A stretch of DNA of 46,062 nucleotides from JADHUC01 sp964617665 (GTDB lineage Bacteria > Planctomycetota > Planctomycetia > Pirellulales > Pirellulaceae): assembly GCA_964617665.1 (NCBI GenBank), contig CAZUAH010000041.1, forward strand, positions 1-46,062. Reading direction: 5' to 3'. How positions within the stretch are numbered: the first letter of the stretch is position 1; each line of letters starts with the position of its first letter. Under the pieces are notes generated by a model that searched no databases, was not told the DNA's origin, and was given only the letters and a program-made list of their open reading frames with translations. Position numbers and translations under genes: made by a program. This document shows, piece after piece, positions 18,901 to 26,203 of this stretch.

Positions 18901-19160
18901 ATGCCCAGTTCGGCTATAAAGCGAAATGGATCGATCTTACCTTGCCCGAGCCGCTGGCGTTTCGCGATCCCGATCTCAAGGACGGCTTGTTCACCGTGGC
19001 GATTGATCCCGAAGCCAATCGCTACAAGGGGATCTACTTTCACTACAACAAGGACCCCGCGACATCGCATTCTCTGTCCGGCACGGTCGCGAAAGGACTC
19101 CGCAAGTTGCCCGATCGAGAATGGATGATACGTGCGTGGTTCAGTCAAAAAGCCAAGTAG
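12903..19160 (+). CDS. giant M56 (BlaR1-type) membrane metalloprotease with HEAT repeats and four duplicated C-terminal units
   Basis: A 2085-residue protein. The N-terminal M56 module has transmembrane helices at about 22-38, 48-68 and 155-178. The zinc motif is HELAH at 254-258, followed by RRYDYLANLIQR, HPAVWLMSRRIRIERERCCDDL and a fourth helix near 370-390. From about 424 to 935 there is a solenoid of HEAT/PBS-lyase-like repeats (DPRAVDPLIATL, VRRAAAHSLGSIGD). Residues 990-1240 look beta-rich. The C-terminus holds related units: A1 (about 1244-1410), B1 (1421-1590), a helical linker, A2 (1746-1910) and B2 (1923-2085). A2/B2 repeat A1/B1 with an offset of 502 residues and most residues identical. 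No penicillin-binding sensor domain is seen. It probably senses an envelope signal and triggers BlaI inactivation; the ligand is unknown. Confidence 0.9.
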   Translation: MTQFAWLDTTFCARLTLTLGHFFWQGLAIAVLATSAGRLLRNASPAARYVVFVAALLLMAVCPPVTFCLVESTPLVSVADVPDAVSAAVHDERTTYFARAHAPHEQAKPEGGQDETPFVFEPANADDGEVVAAIASGVAGDQAGKATQIGWGSCASIATLIYLAGALIMLARLAIGVYGGGRLRRRSSPTDDPETVAVIARCARTLGLQFSPAVAYCQQIAIPTVIGALRPTILLPLSMASGLTPKQLEAILAHELAHIRRYDYLANLIQRLIEAMLFFHPAVWLMSRRIRIERERCCDDLVLATGTEPLSYADSLLKAVELGRASQGNVPAEPLVAVGAVSQSSDLVDRIRRLVDSRSSEPVRLKHPWASLFCTAVVFAVGSFLVLHLNVQAQSAGDTSEDPAVATSSDDAKGQDTPKANSKDATIERLLTQLRDEDWYLRQAAAYELAKTSDQSLVAPLVETLNDERSEVRRAAAHSLGSIGDARAVKPLVATLNKAAGKFEAEAIIRALSEIGDPDAIDSIVAAIGRVEPPVTFHSVRSIIQFKDPRIADLLLDNMRNDSGGFNFNVVSMLVHLKEPRLVEPLLEFLATSDSRKRWRAANALGSLGDPRAVDPLIATLDGSDRNVREAATEALGKLDDEMAVQPLVGLVKREKEADVLRNAAKSLGLLGDETALAALKPLANQGDGRVCDAATRAIAMIELGAITALRAGDQARAIKLAEAALEDGSEAAARAVLRLLGRINTPQTVQTMVRSLKDRRVTVRREAINLLAWIESDVAAKGLAQALSDEDAENRWEAARTLARREDRRATETLIAFTKNGAHLQRRFAAEHLGDLGDPRGVQPLCAMLTDPERRVRTAAAQGLIRVANPEALDSLLKALETEPDGRVRPYLVLALGQICDPRAINALANVLNDNEQSMRGHAARGLARLGWKPETEIQRIRFMMATGRADEAGDLIPKAQAADEKNRLAGKFELNKPILTPLTVGTGEWPSVLMLRSVEFRKQADKLVAVVQAGKFSWPPSSWRISIQLEDDANKLVASGDMIVKTSGVIISVRALESMRPHELNIGPVNDLGQARRFELSVEQVPDDRRPPSPVKITAPAEGPLALAKDIPVKLEAKDPDGQKVVWARRIRFDQSAGDEKKKELKAKLQLQWVSLRKADWRVWLVLLDKEDKMVTRSSTHFSTERRIKGLPKLVDESLEIPLTVWKGGKEPVRFRVGLELTKDHTKTVLAQQSIPEGALQLTHVDDTAEGERSIAASGHAVRFERPADVTYVEAIQIFASRYGDAKPPDEDFHVYVLNEKHQLLADQRFPYSMIERGERCWYTLRTPSVEVPKQFIVALSFNPHRTKGIYLGYDKDVKQSHSLVGLPEDGFEPVKEMYDWMVRVHLSQKPSGEKGVMRLADWKAPVRVDPFKDCIEAKHDTGKSEGIQSYGGSGPAVRFKLAEVLPKGFPSKKLKLTGFRLYASRYGSGYDPEKTLMKAALLGNDNQTLWQGAFPYSLFGYKAKWVDLVLPEPVPLGDLDIRTDKLTVALDPEAHQYKGIYFHYNKDAKTSHSLAGTVAKGFRELSDRQWMIRAFFGVGTGDRKRTNASGGKLIAPPSASARVTGLVAKIDSAVQCLRAVEKDQLIDMIDMFEQINVCCDELQGKEDGAALSAQEWGNLTPRSLADVLKTLGKLEAGVESCQREARRDCSFGVEVEWNALEEEYASLASLLSQAADSEREPEPDDGRARPASETVPKGASRRTHVDDTAEGMKSLGASGHAISFERHKGSAFVEAIGIFAGRYGHAQAPDEDFHVYLLNDKQQVLADLRYPYAMIERAELRWYTLRTPSVEVPKKFNVALSFNPHKTKGIYLGYDNNVEQSHSLVGLPADGFEPVKESYDWMVSVHLSGEPSGKKGTMRLADWKPPMHVDPFHGGIQAKYDTGQSDGRQSYGGSGPAIQFKLTEVLPKDASLDKLNLKGFRLYASRYGSGFDAEQTMLKVAVLGSDNKTLWQGTFPYAQFGYKAKWIDLTLPEPLAFRDPDLKDGLFTVAIDPEANRYKGIYFHYNKDPATSHSLSGTVAKGLRKLPDREWMIRAWFSQKAK

Positions 19161-19175
19161 CAGTTCCCGACGGGA

Positions 19176-19817
19176 TCAGTGGCCGAACGAGAAGCCCCAA
19201 CGAACACTGGGACCGCGGTGGTGTGGATGCACATGGTGGTGGCTCCAGTGATGTCCGTGATGCCACGTTGGTGCATAACACCGTGGTGTGACGTAGTGAT
19301 GCTCCTGGACAATCACTCGGGGACGATACGTCGGGGTTGCTACTGGCGCTGCATTCGCTAGTGGAGCTGTCTGCATTGCCCTTATCGCGGCATCCCTGAC
19401 GCCTGAATTGCTCATTGTGATCAGGTCGGTCGGCTGTGGACGACGGACGATTCCGTTGGCTCGTATGTGCGTGACGATCACGTCGTCGCTCAGTCCCGCG
19501 TGCGTCATGGAAATGACGTCCTGAACCGTGACCGCTCGCGCGGTCTGCGCGGCGTATCTATGCTGGGCAGCAGCGTTGTTCCAGGCGATATCCGTGTCGA
19601 CCGAATCGCCAATGGCTGCGCCGGTCAAGGCGCCGACGGCTGTTCCAATTGCCGCACCTGCTGCCGTATTGCCGTTGTTCTTGCCGATCGCCCCGCCAGT
19701 CAGTGCGCCCATCAAACCGCCCACAACCAAGCCTTGGTCTCGGTATTGGTAAGGCGACTGAGCAAAGGACACGGACGACAGCGACAACAATACCAGGATG
19801 GTCAGTTTCACTCGCAT
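19176..19817 (-). CDS. secreted glycine-zipper protein with His-rich C-terminus
   Basis: The ATG at 19817 is chosen because it gives a clean signal peptide (1-19, ending SFAQ) after an AGGTG; the product is 213 residues. Residues 29-75 form a glycine-zipper pair (GLMGALTGGAIGK, then AIGTAVGALTGAAIGD), typical of outer-membrane-associated proteins. A middle helical region (VTVQDVISMTHAGLSDDVIVTHIRANG) resembles a short repeated motif common in planctomycete zipper proteins. The C-terminus is rich in His, Trp and Tyr, suggesting metal binding. It is convergent with the M56 gene with only 15 bases between them. Precise function is unknown. Confidence 0.8.
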   Translation of the reverse strand: MRVKLTILVLLSLSSVSFAQSPYQYRDQGLVVGGLMGALTGGAIGKNNGNTAAGAAIGTAVGALTGAAIGDSVDTDIAWNNAAAQHRYAAQTARAVTVQDVISMTHAGLSDDVIVTHIRANGIVRRPQPTDLITMSNSGVRDAAIRAMQTAPLANAAPVATPTYRPRVIVQEHHYVTPRCYAPTWHHGHHWSHHHVHPHHRGPSVRWGFSFGH

Positions 19818-20043
19818 CTTCGCACCTGCTGGTTGGAGAGCTGCGGATAGTGCCAACATTCGAACTGTCGGTCAAGACGAAACGCGTCCGACGTGAGCTA
19901 TTGGTCATCGTGGGGGAGACGCCGACTCAAGGAGGACTCAGCGCGGACCCTCACAGACTGTATCGCCTGACGGTTGCGACACTCTTGAGCGGTTTTGCTG
20001 CCGTAGCTAGCAAATGGCCGAGATGGCGAAGTGGCCGACTTGG

Positions 20044-20607
20044 CTAGTGCCGAAATTCGACCGCTTCAGCGGTCGAGGCACCTTCGTCGTCGGTGGCCGC
20101 TGACGGCAGTTCCAGTGTGCTCAACTGCACGTCCTCGACGTCGAACTCGCTGCAGACGGACTGGACGGCCACTACGTGCTGGGCCTGGCAGAGCGGATCA
20201 ACCCTAATCTGAGCGGTCAACCGGACATTGCCGTCCTCGCCAATCTCTTGAAGGCGCTCTCTCAAGCCGTCAAGGTCCATCCTCTCTTCGTCGACCGTGA
20301 TCGCACCGTCTTGATCAATCTCAACGACCAACTCTTCAATTGACGCGTCTCGCATTTCCATTTTCATCGATTCTTTGACTTGCACGCGCGTGGCGAGTTG
20401 CTCGGTCTTCTCCATTTCTGCAACGGCACGGTCGGCTTCGACTCGTGCCACCATTTGGACCTCTGTTGCTTCCATACGCGCCGTACGCACGAAGAACAGA
20501 GCCCCGACTCCCAAGAAAACAAGGCCGCCTAGCAGCACGACCACAATCACAGCCACGATGGCCACGGCGCTGCCGCCAGATCCGCGTTGAGGATTATCGT
20601 AACCCAT
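20044..20607 (-). CDS. membrane protein with ExbD/TolR-like periplasmic domain
   Basis: A 187-residue protein. GGAG lies six bases before the ATG at 20607. One transmembrane helix spans 13-40, followed by a charged coiled segment (45-90). A C-terminal domain (about 95-170) reads ITVDEERMDLDGLRERLQEI, then VRLTAQIRVDPLCQAQHVVAVQSVC and VEDVQLSTLEL. This order resembles the periplasmic half of ExbD/TolR (IxVDG, RADxxVxY, GIxxVxL). The conserved membrane Asp of ExbD is absent, and no ExbB/TolQ gene is adjacent, so energy transduction is doubtful. It lies 71 bases downstream of the YidC-like gene on the same strand. Confidence 0.62.
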   Translation of the reverse strand: MGYDNPQRGSGGSAVAIVAVIVVVLLGGLVFLGVGALFFVRTARMEATEVQMVARVEADRAVAEMEKTEQLATRVQVKESMKMEMRDASIEELVVEIDQDGAITVDEERMDLDGLRERLQEIGEDGNVRLTAQIRVDPLCQAQHVVAVQSVCSEFDVEDVQLSTLELPSAATDDEGASTAEAVEFRH

Positions 20608-20678
20608 GGTTTTCTCCGATCGTTGATATAGTAGGCAAGACTCAATCGTCTCTTGTCAGGTTTTCGTTCCCTGCAACG

Positions 20679-21314
20679 TTAATGTGCGGCTCTTGCGCGA
20701 CGGATCAATACCGACTGCAGCAAGCTGACCAGACCCGATGCGCCCCAATACAGGCCGACTCCGGCGGGGATGGTCAGCAGCACGATGAATGTAACAAGCG
20801 CCGAAACTGCTGCCATCACCATCCGATTTTGGTCAGACGAATGCGCACCAACGATCAGGGTGGCGGATGTAAGTGCTGTCACGGCGGCGGTCAGCAAGAA
20901 GTCTGGTTTGGCGATGTTGCGAATCCAGAGGAACTGTCCGCCAATCGCCGCGCAGCGACGCACGGCCGTGAACAGTCCCAGGAATATCGGAATCTGAACT
21001 AACATGCCCGCACAGCCACCGAGCGGCAACGGAGAGGCACCTTCTCGCTGGAACAGTCGTCGTGTCTCCTCGGCCATCCGGTCCGGCCGATCCCTGAATC
21101 GCGACTTGATCTTGTCCAACTCGGGTTTGAGCTTCCGCATCGTCTCCTGATGGGCTGCCGAAATCCTTGCCAAACGCAAGGTGAGTGGAAGCATGGCCAC
21201 GCGCACGAGCAAGGTCACACCGACGATACCGGTACCGATATTCCCACCACAAGCCTGCGAATACGCGAAGATGGCAGCTCGAAGCAAGTCGACGAACTGG
21301 TCCCAGACGAACAT
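20679..21314 (-). CDS. short YidC/Oxa1-family membrane insertase
   Basis: The ATG at 21314 is chosen; an in-frame start 171 bases upstream would add a basic, non-membrane leader. The 211-residue product has the Oxa1 core: a first helix (IGTGIVGVTLLVRVAMLPLTLRLARIS), the cytoplasmic hairpin KLKPELDKIKSRFRDRPDRM...LFQREGASPLPLGGC, then QIPIFLGLFTAV and three more helices. The conserved Arg in the first core helix (LLVRVAMLP) is present. It lacks the large periplasmic domain of Gram-negative YidC, so it is probably a second, specialised paralogue. It is followed by the ExbD-like gene. Confidence 0.85.
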   Translation of the reverse strand: MFVWDQFVDLLRAAIFAYSQACGGNIGTGIVGVTLLVRVAMLPLTLRLARISAAHQETMRKLKPELDKIKSRFRDRPDRMAEETRRLFQREGASPLPLGGCAGMLVQIPIFLGLFTAVRRCAAIGGQFLWIRNIAKPDFLLTAAVTALTSATLIVGAHSSDQNRMVMAAVSALVTFIVLLTIPAGVGLYWGASGLVSLLQSVLIRRARAAH

Positions 21315-21587
21315 ACCTACCGGACTCCTATGGCGGCGCAGGCGTAGCGTGCATAGCGTGGTATTCGTTGGGGGTGCTGCAATATTGCGGTGCATCCAGT
21401 CCAACGAAACACATTCAATCGGGGTAGACGAAGCTAAATCAGCCATGGAATTAACGCTCAACTTGGGCATCCAGCGGCGAAACACGCAGCGTTAATTGAC
21501 GCACTCGACGGATTGCACCAGAATCCCCGGTGGTACGATGCGAATCCTGTCGCGTCTTGAATGACCAAACCCAGAGGAGTGACTTCG

Positions 21588-22730
21588 ATGAGAATCAACC
21601 CTTTTGTTTCCACCGTGATCGTCCTGCTACTCACCGTTTCCGCAACCGCCCAGAAGATGACTTACGAGGAGGCCAAGAAACTCACTCCCGATCTGGACTT
21701 GCCTGAGTTTTGGATCGCGGATGTCGAACAGTTGGCGGATCGGTGGGCCAACCTCGAACGAGGTGACGTAACAACCACTGCCAAGAGCCCCGGCGGTCGT
21801 CCGTTACATCTGATCGCTTATGGTCAGCGGGAAGAGCAGGAATCCACGACCAACTTCAACTCGGCCATCGCTGCAAGAAAACCGTCGGCCTACGTGGACA
21901 AGGCGTCGCGCAAGAAACCGGTGATCTATCTGGTCGGACCAGTTCACGGTCAGGAAACGGAAGGCTTGGTGGCATTGGTCAATCTGATCCAAGTCATGGA
22001 AACCGGTCGCGACTTACGCGATCGGGATCAGTCGACTCTACGATCGCTCGGCCAGAAGTGCCGGCTGTTGATTATTCCGGTCGGCAATCCGGACGGCATG
22101 GCTCGTTTCGAGCCGCGAACCAGTTGCGGACTGAGCGGCACGTTGAGTGCGTTCTGGGGCATGGGGACGTGGAGCGACGATACGATCGCTCATTGGCCGT
22201 CGGTCAAACGCCCACATCCTCGTGTTGGGCCGAGCGTTGGCTTTCTAGGATGCTACTTCAACGACGATGGCATCAACCCAATGCACGACGAGTTCTTTGC
22301 GCCGATGGCGCCGGAGGCACCAGCGATTCTGCGTGTTGCTCGGCAAGAAGGGCCTGACTTGGCCGTCTCGCTGCACAGCCACGAATCGCCCACGGCGATC
22401 CTGCGACCGGCGTATGTGCCGATGGAGGTTCAGCAGGAGGTACAGACGTTGGCAGAAAGATACTACGGATTGTTGGACGAGGCCGAATTGCCTCACAACA
22501 AGCCGTTCACGCCAAGTCCCGAGCAAGGCAAATCGCCAGCGCCCTTCAACCTGGTCAGCGCGATCTATCATACCAGTGGCGCCACCACGCTGACCTTTGA
22601 ATCGCCGAGAGGCGTGACGGACGAAAAGGCTTGCCAGGTGGATTTCGATCAGATCCTCGATATTCACCTTCTGCTATTCAAAGCAATGATGCAGCACGCG
22701 TTGGATGGCCAAGAGGAGCCGCAACCGTGA
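21588..22730 (+). CDS. secreted M14-type zinc carboxypeptidase
   Basis: The ATG at 21588 has AGAGGAG eight bases upstream; the product is 380 residues with a signal peptide (ending SATAQ, about 22). Zinc ligands are His120 and Glu123 (HGQE) and His263 or His265 in SLHSHES. The general base is Glu338 in LTFESPRG. This arrangement fits M14 carboxypeptidase-like hydrolases. Substrate is not predictable. It stands alone, with a gene-free stretch of about 320 bases after it. Confidence 0.85.
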   Translation: MRINPFVSTVIVLLLTVSATAQKMTYEEAKKLTPDLDLPEFWIADVEQLADRWANLERGDVTTTAKSPGGRPLHLIAYGQREEQESTTNFNSAIAARKPSAYVDKASRKKPVIYLVGPVHGQETEGLVALVNLIQVMETGRDLRDRDQSTLRSLGQKCRLLIIPVGNPDGMARFEPRTSCGLSGTLSAFWGMGTWSDDTIAHWPSVKRPHPRVGPSVGFLGCYFNDDGINPMHDEFFAPMAPEAPAILRVARQEGPDLAVSLHSHESPTAILRPAYVPMEVQQEVQTLAERYYGLLDEAELPHNKPFTPSPEQGKSPAPFNLVSAIYHTSGATTLTFESPRGVTDEKACQVDFDQILDIHLLLFKAMMQHALDGQEEPQP

Positions 22731-23052
22731 GCGGCTGCACGTTCGCATGCTCAGCCACTTGAGCCGCCAAGGTTAAGCTGGGAAGTCTGTGCGGTCCTGC
22801 GTAACGGCGCAAAAGAAACTGGCCTTTCCTCAAGCCGCAATATCTCAGACAATTTCTTTCGGCAAGTGGCGTGGAAACTGATTTCCAGGCCTGTTCTTGT
22901 ACACGTCTCCGGCATGATGCCGGGCACTTGCTTCTCTGGATTGATCCTTCCTTCATACTCATCAACTGCCGCTGTCTGTTCCTCGGAACACTCCAAGGCG
23001 TAGGCATACGGACGGAGATTGGCCGTAGAACGGCCGGAACGGAGGCTGGGCG
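22731..23052. other. gene-free leader of the CsrA fusion
   Basis: No gene is seen. Close to the next start there is a short hairpin GGCCG-TAGAA-CGGCC (23021-23035), followed by GGAAC and GGAGG. GGA motifs near a ribosome binding site are the usual targets of CsrA, so autoregulation is conceivable. Confidence 0.4.
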
Positions 23053-23823
23053 ATGCTTGTGCTTTCGCGCAAGGAAACCGACAAGATCATGTTCCCCACA
23101 CTGGGGATCACGGTCGAAGTGCTGCGGATTCGAGGCAACACCGCGCGGCTGGGTATCGACGCACCATCGGACATCCCCATTCAGCGTCACGAATTGGCTG
23201 ATCTCAAGTCAATTGACTTCAGCTCGGAGGAGGACGACAGAGCCAAACTGAGCGGGTTGCTGCACGCCGTTCGTCGTCGCCTTGATTCAGCCGCGCTGGC
23301 CCTAAACCGACTTCATCAACATTCCGATGACAACGGCGACGCGACGGCTCAGAGTCTGATCCTAGAAGTCTTCCACGAATTGCAGTCGTTGGACCAAGAC
23401 ACGACGGACGCCCTTGATTCGTCGAACACGCCGGTGGCTCAAGTGCTGCTGGTTGAAAACGACGACAACGAAGGAGCATTGTTGGCCGGCTATCTCCGGC
23501 TGAATCGTTTCGATGTCACTGTGGCACACGACGGTGAAGACGCATTGAACTACCTGTCGTTACACGCCCCGCCCGAAGTGATTCTGCTGGGCATGCGGAT
23601 GCCACGTTGCGACGGTCCGTGCCTTGTTCGGGAAATCCGGTCGAACAAGGAACTCGCCCAAGCGAAACTGTTTGCCGTCAGTGCCGAGGATCCAAGCTCG
23701 CTGGACATCCCGACGGGGCCGAACGGAGTTGACGGCTGGTTCCGCAAGCCGGTCGATGCAGAGCAACTGGTGAGTGGAATCGCCAAGGAATTGGGTATCA
23801 CCACGCCGCCGGAACTGAATTGA
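23053..23823 (+). CDS. CsrA fused to a degenerate response-regulator receiver domain
   Basis: A 256-residue protein. Residues 1-55 are CsrA-like: MLVLSRKETDKI at the start, IRGNTARLGIDAP, and IPIQRHEL with the RNA-contacting Arg45. Residues 60-125 form a helical linker. Residues 128-250 fold as a receiver (LLVENDDNEGALLAGYL, VILLGMRMPRCDG, FAVSAED, FRKPVD). The phospho-acceptor Asp is replaced by Gly180 and the acidic pair is reduced to Glu135-Asn136, while Ser210 and Lys232 are kept, so phosphorylation is unlikely. CsrA binds GGA motifs in mRNA leaders and blocks translation. Here a pseudo-receiver may give dimer control or bind a partner. No kinase gene is adjacent. Confidence 0.88.
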   Translation: MLVLSRKETDKIMFPTLGITVEVLRIRGNTARLGIDAPSDIPIQRHELADLKSIDFSSEEDDRAKLSGLLHAVRRRLDSAALALNRLHQHSDDNGDATAQSLILEVFHELQSLDQDTTDALDSSNTPVAQVLLVENDDNEGALLAGYLRLNRFDVTVAHDGEDALNYLSLHAPPEVILLGMRMPRCDGPCLVREIRSNKELAQAKLFAVSAEDPSSLDIPTGPNGVDGWFRKPVDAEQLVSGIAKELGITTPPELN

Positions 23824-23910
23824 CCTCTCTGCCGCAAAATGTGCCGTCTTGTGTGAATGGCCTCCAGTGCGTCCATTCGTTGCCTCCAGGCTTCGGAAGA
23901 CACTGGAGCT

Positions 23911-24777
23911 TTAGAAGACGAAGTTCAGCTCGCGGTCTCCCCGAATCGTTTCCTCTTGCCAGCGATAGTCGTTGCCGCCGAGCAGGTCGGCCGTGAGTTG
24001 GAAGAAACGCCCGATCTGTGCAAGGTCATTCGGCTGCATGTCGTCTGATCGGGAGCGGTTCGCCGATATGACGAACAGAAAGTACTCGCCCCTGTCGCGC
24101 ACTCGCAATTGAAAACGACCGTCTTGATCGGCGCGTGCGTAATCGCCACCGATGCTTTGGATGGCCAACAGGCCTGGATGCTCATCGTTCGGTTGCAGGT
24201 CTTGAGGGAGAAGGCCATCAATGTCTGCTTTCTGGTCCGGATGCTCGTTGCGCGGTACGACGATTGCCACAGCGCCCTCGTCGGGCGTTGTCGCATCTCC
24301 GCCGTTGCCGAGAGCAATTCTTCCGGTGATCACGCACGGTTGAGCCACCACATCTTCGTCGCTTGGTCCCGAAGTGCCGTGCCCGACAATCACACCGAGG
24401 GCAAAACACACGATCGCGACGACACCCAACAAGACGCCCTGCATGTAGAGAATCCTGCGAGGCACGGCAACCTTGGTTGGATCCACCGGCACGTCTTCAG
24501 CGTACGGCGCCTCTTCTTCTTCCTCGGTGGCGTAGACCAATTCGGTCTCGTCATCGTAGACGAGGAACTGCGAGAAAGGATCGTCGTCTTGTTGTTGGTC
24601 GACGGTTTTTTCGGTCTCCTGCTTCTCCTCCGCGGAGTCCGATGGCTGTTCATCTTTCTCTGGAGTCGGAACCGCGATGGCCTCTTGGCACTTGGGGCAC
24701 TTGGCCCGCGCCCCCGCTTTGCGCGAGCTGACGCTGAGACGGGCACCGCAATGTTCACAGGCAAAACGAATGGGCAT
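23911..24777 (-). CDS. zinc-ribbon single-pass membrane protein with extracytoplasmic beta-rich domain
   Basis: The ATG at 24777 is chosen because the zinc ribbon starts immediately. The 288-residue product has CEHC (7-10) and CPKC (27-30), then an acidic Glu/Gln-rich linker (38-100), one transmembrane helix (109-132), and a C-terminal domain with AIVVPRN, DGRFQLRVRDRGEYFLFVISANRS. That last part resembles transthyretin-like or carboxypeptidase-regulatory beta-sandwiches. Similar zinc-ribbon anchors are common in planctomycetes. It is probably cotranscribed with the two-helix protein gene 11 bases upstream. Function unknown. Confidence 0.78.
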   Translation of the reverse strand: MPIRFACEHCGARLSVSSRKAGARAKCPKCQEAIAVPTPEKDEQPSDSAEEKQETEKTVDQQQDDDPFSQFLVYDDETELVYATEEEEEAPYAEDVPVDPTKVAVPRRILYMQGVLLGVVAIVCFALGVIVGHGTSGPSDEDVVAQPCVITGRIALGNGGDATTPDEGAVAIVVPRNEHPDQKADIDGLLPQDLQPNDEHPGLLAIQSIGGDYARADQDGRFQLRVRDRGEYFLFVISANRSRSDDMQPNDLAQIGRFFQLTADLLGGNDYRWQEETIRGDRELNFVF

Positions 24778-24788
24778 TGAAACGACTG

Positions 24789-25064
24789 TTATCCGCCGGA
24801 CGAGTCGGAGCGGTTGTCTTCGTCGCCGAGAGCTTTGATTCCCAAAACGCCGACCAACAGGACGACATCCGCGATCGCCAGCATCATGACGCTGATGGCG
24901 ATCCAACGCAACACTTTGGCACCAGGGGGATCCATGGCTTGCGCCAATGCATACCCTCCCATTAGCACACCAAAGACTACCACCAAGACCGGCAGAGCGA
25001 AAACAAGTATCGTCAGGAATCGTCGGGGAATCACATCGCCACTCGCATAAAATAGATAAAACAT
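24789..25064 (-). CDS. small two-helix membrane protein
   Basis: A 91-residue protein with two hydrophobic helices (FLTILVFALPVLVVVFGVLMGGYALA and IAISVMMLAIADVVLLVGVLGI) and a polar Ser/Gly tail. The ATG at 25064 overlaps a TATAAT-like sequence, so the GTG at 25034 is an alternative start if transcription begins nearby. It lies 11 bases before the zinc-ribbon gene and 56 bases from the divergent WYL regulator, so the regulator could control this pair. Function unknown. Confidence 0.62.
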   Translation of the reverse strand: MFYLFYASGDVIPRRFLTILVFALPVLVVVFGVLMGGYALAQAMDPPGAKVLRWIAISVMMLAIADVVLLVGVLGIKALGDEDNRSDSSGG

Positions 25065-25120
25065 TATAGTTTTGCGGATTAGGGTACCTGTTGTCAATCG
25101 ACCTGTATGGGGCCGATCGC

Positions 25121-26146
25121 ATGGCACGAAACGAACAGCTCATCCGTCAACACAAAATTCTGCAGATTCTCGAGCGTTTTCGCTTCGGCCGCACATTGGA
25201 CGAGATGCGGCAGGAGTTACTGGACGAATTGGGCCTGTCGTCGTTGCACCAGCGCACCGTGCGTCGCGATTTGGAGGCCCTCCAAGCGGCCGGATTCCAT
25301 ATCGAAACCTATGAATTGCCACGGGGACGAGTCTGGAAGTTTGGTCCCAGCGTCAAAGGAACGCACAAAATCACCGCTTCCGCCACTGAATTGATCGCCT
25401 TGTCGTTGAGCCGCGACCTGCTATATCCGCTCGCGGGCACACCGTTCTGGCTAGGGATCGAGGCATTTTGGAACAAGCTGCGCGACCAGTTGCCTGATTC
25501 GGTATGGAGCCACTACGAAAAATATCGGCAAGCACTGTTCGTGCGCGGCATGCCGGCCAAATCCTACAAGCCGCAGCACGGCATCCTGGAAACGCTGCAC
25601 CGTTGTATCCAACAGCATCGCGTGGCAGAGATCGAGTACCAGCCTATCGGCAAGGACTCGAAACGGCGGAAGATCGAACCGTACGCGGTGGTCTTCTACC
25701 AGTCAAGCCTGTACATCATCGCCGCTGCTGAGGAGATAGCGGAGGAGAGCCCCGAGCGCATTCGCCACTGGAAGTTGGATCGTTTCGTCAAAGCGACGGC
25801 GTTGGATCAATGGTTCAAGCTTCCCGAGGATTTCGATTTGGAGCGGCATCTTGGCGAGAGCCTGGGAATCTTCGCGGCGGCCGGAAAAGCGAAAAACTTC
25901 AGAATCCGCATCAGCGCCCGGGCGGCTCCATGGGTAATCGAAGACCCTTGGCATCCAGACCAGGAGGTCAAGCGAACGGACGACGGAGGGATCATACTGA
26001 CGGTTAAAGCAGCACACGAGCTGGAAATCATCCCACGCGTGCTGAGCCTGGGTAACGAAGCCGAAGTCCTCGCTCCGGCCGCCTGCCGCAAACGGATCAC
26101 GCAGATGATCCAGAGCATGGCAGAGCGATACGCGGACGACGCATAA
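25121..26146 (+). CDS. WYL-domain transcriptional regulator
   Basis: The ATG at 25121 is chosen over an upstream TTG at 25091. The 341-residue product has an N-terminal DeoR-type helix-turn-helix (about 5-70, with LSSLHQRTVRRDLEALQAAGF). A WYL domain spans about 150-235: VAEIEYQPIGKDSKRRKIEPYAVVFYQSSLYIIAAAE, with HWKLDRFVKATAL after it. A WCX-like C-terminal part follows (FRIRISARAAPWVIEDPWHP). WYL proteins sense ligands, often nucleic acids or nucleotides, and control DNA repair or defence. It is divergent from the zinc-ribbon/small membrane pair. Confidence 0.9.
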   Translation: MARNEQLIRQHKILQILERFRFGRTLDEMRQELLDELGLSSLHQRTVRRDLEALQAAGFHIETYELPRGRVWKFGPSVKGTHKITASATELIALSLSRDLLYPLAGTPFWLGIEAFWNKLRDQLPDSVWSHYEKYRQALFVRGMPAKSYKPQHGILETLHRCIQQHRVAEIEYQPIGKDSKRRKIEPYAVVFYQSSLYIIAAAEEIAEESPERIRHWKLDRFVKATALDQWFKLPEDFDLERHLGESLGIFAAAGKAKNFRIRISARAAPWVIEDPWHPDQEVKRTDDGGIILTVKAAHELEIIPRVLSLGNEAEVLAPAACRKRITQMIQSMAERYADDA

Positions 26147-26203
26147 CTTCGTGAAGATCGGACCCCGGGCCCGAGCTTGGGAACCAGAAGAACGAACGGC
26201 CGC

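Noticed and set aside
25063..25097. TTGACA and TATAAT on the minus strand upstream of the small membrane protein
   Set aside because: They are 23 bases apart, too far for a standard promoter, and the TATAAT overlaps the ATG.
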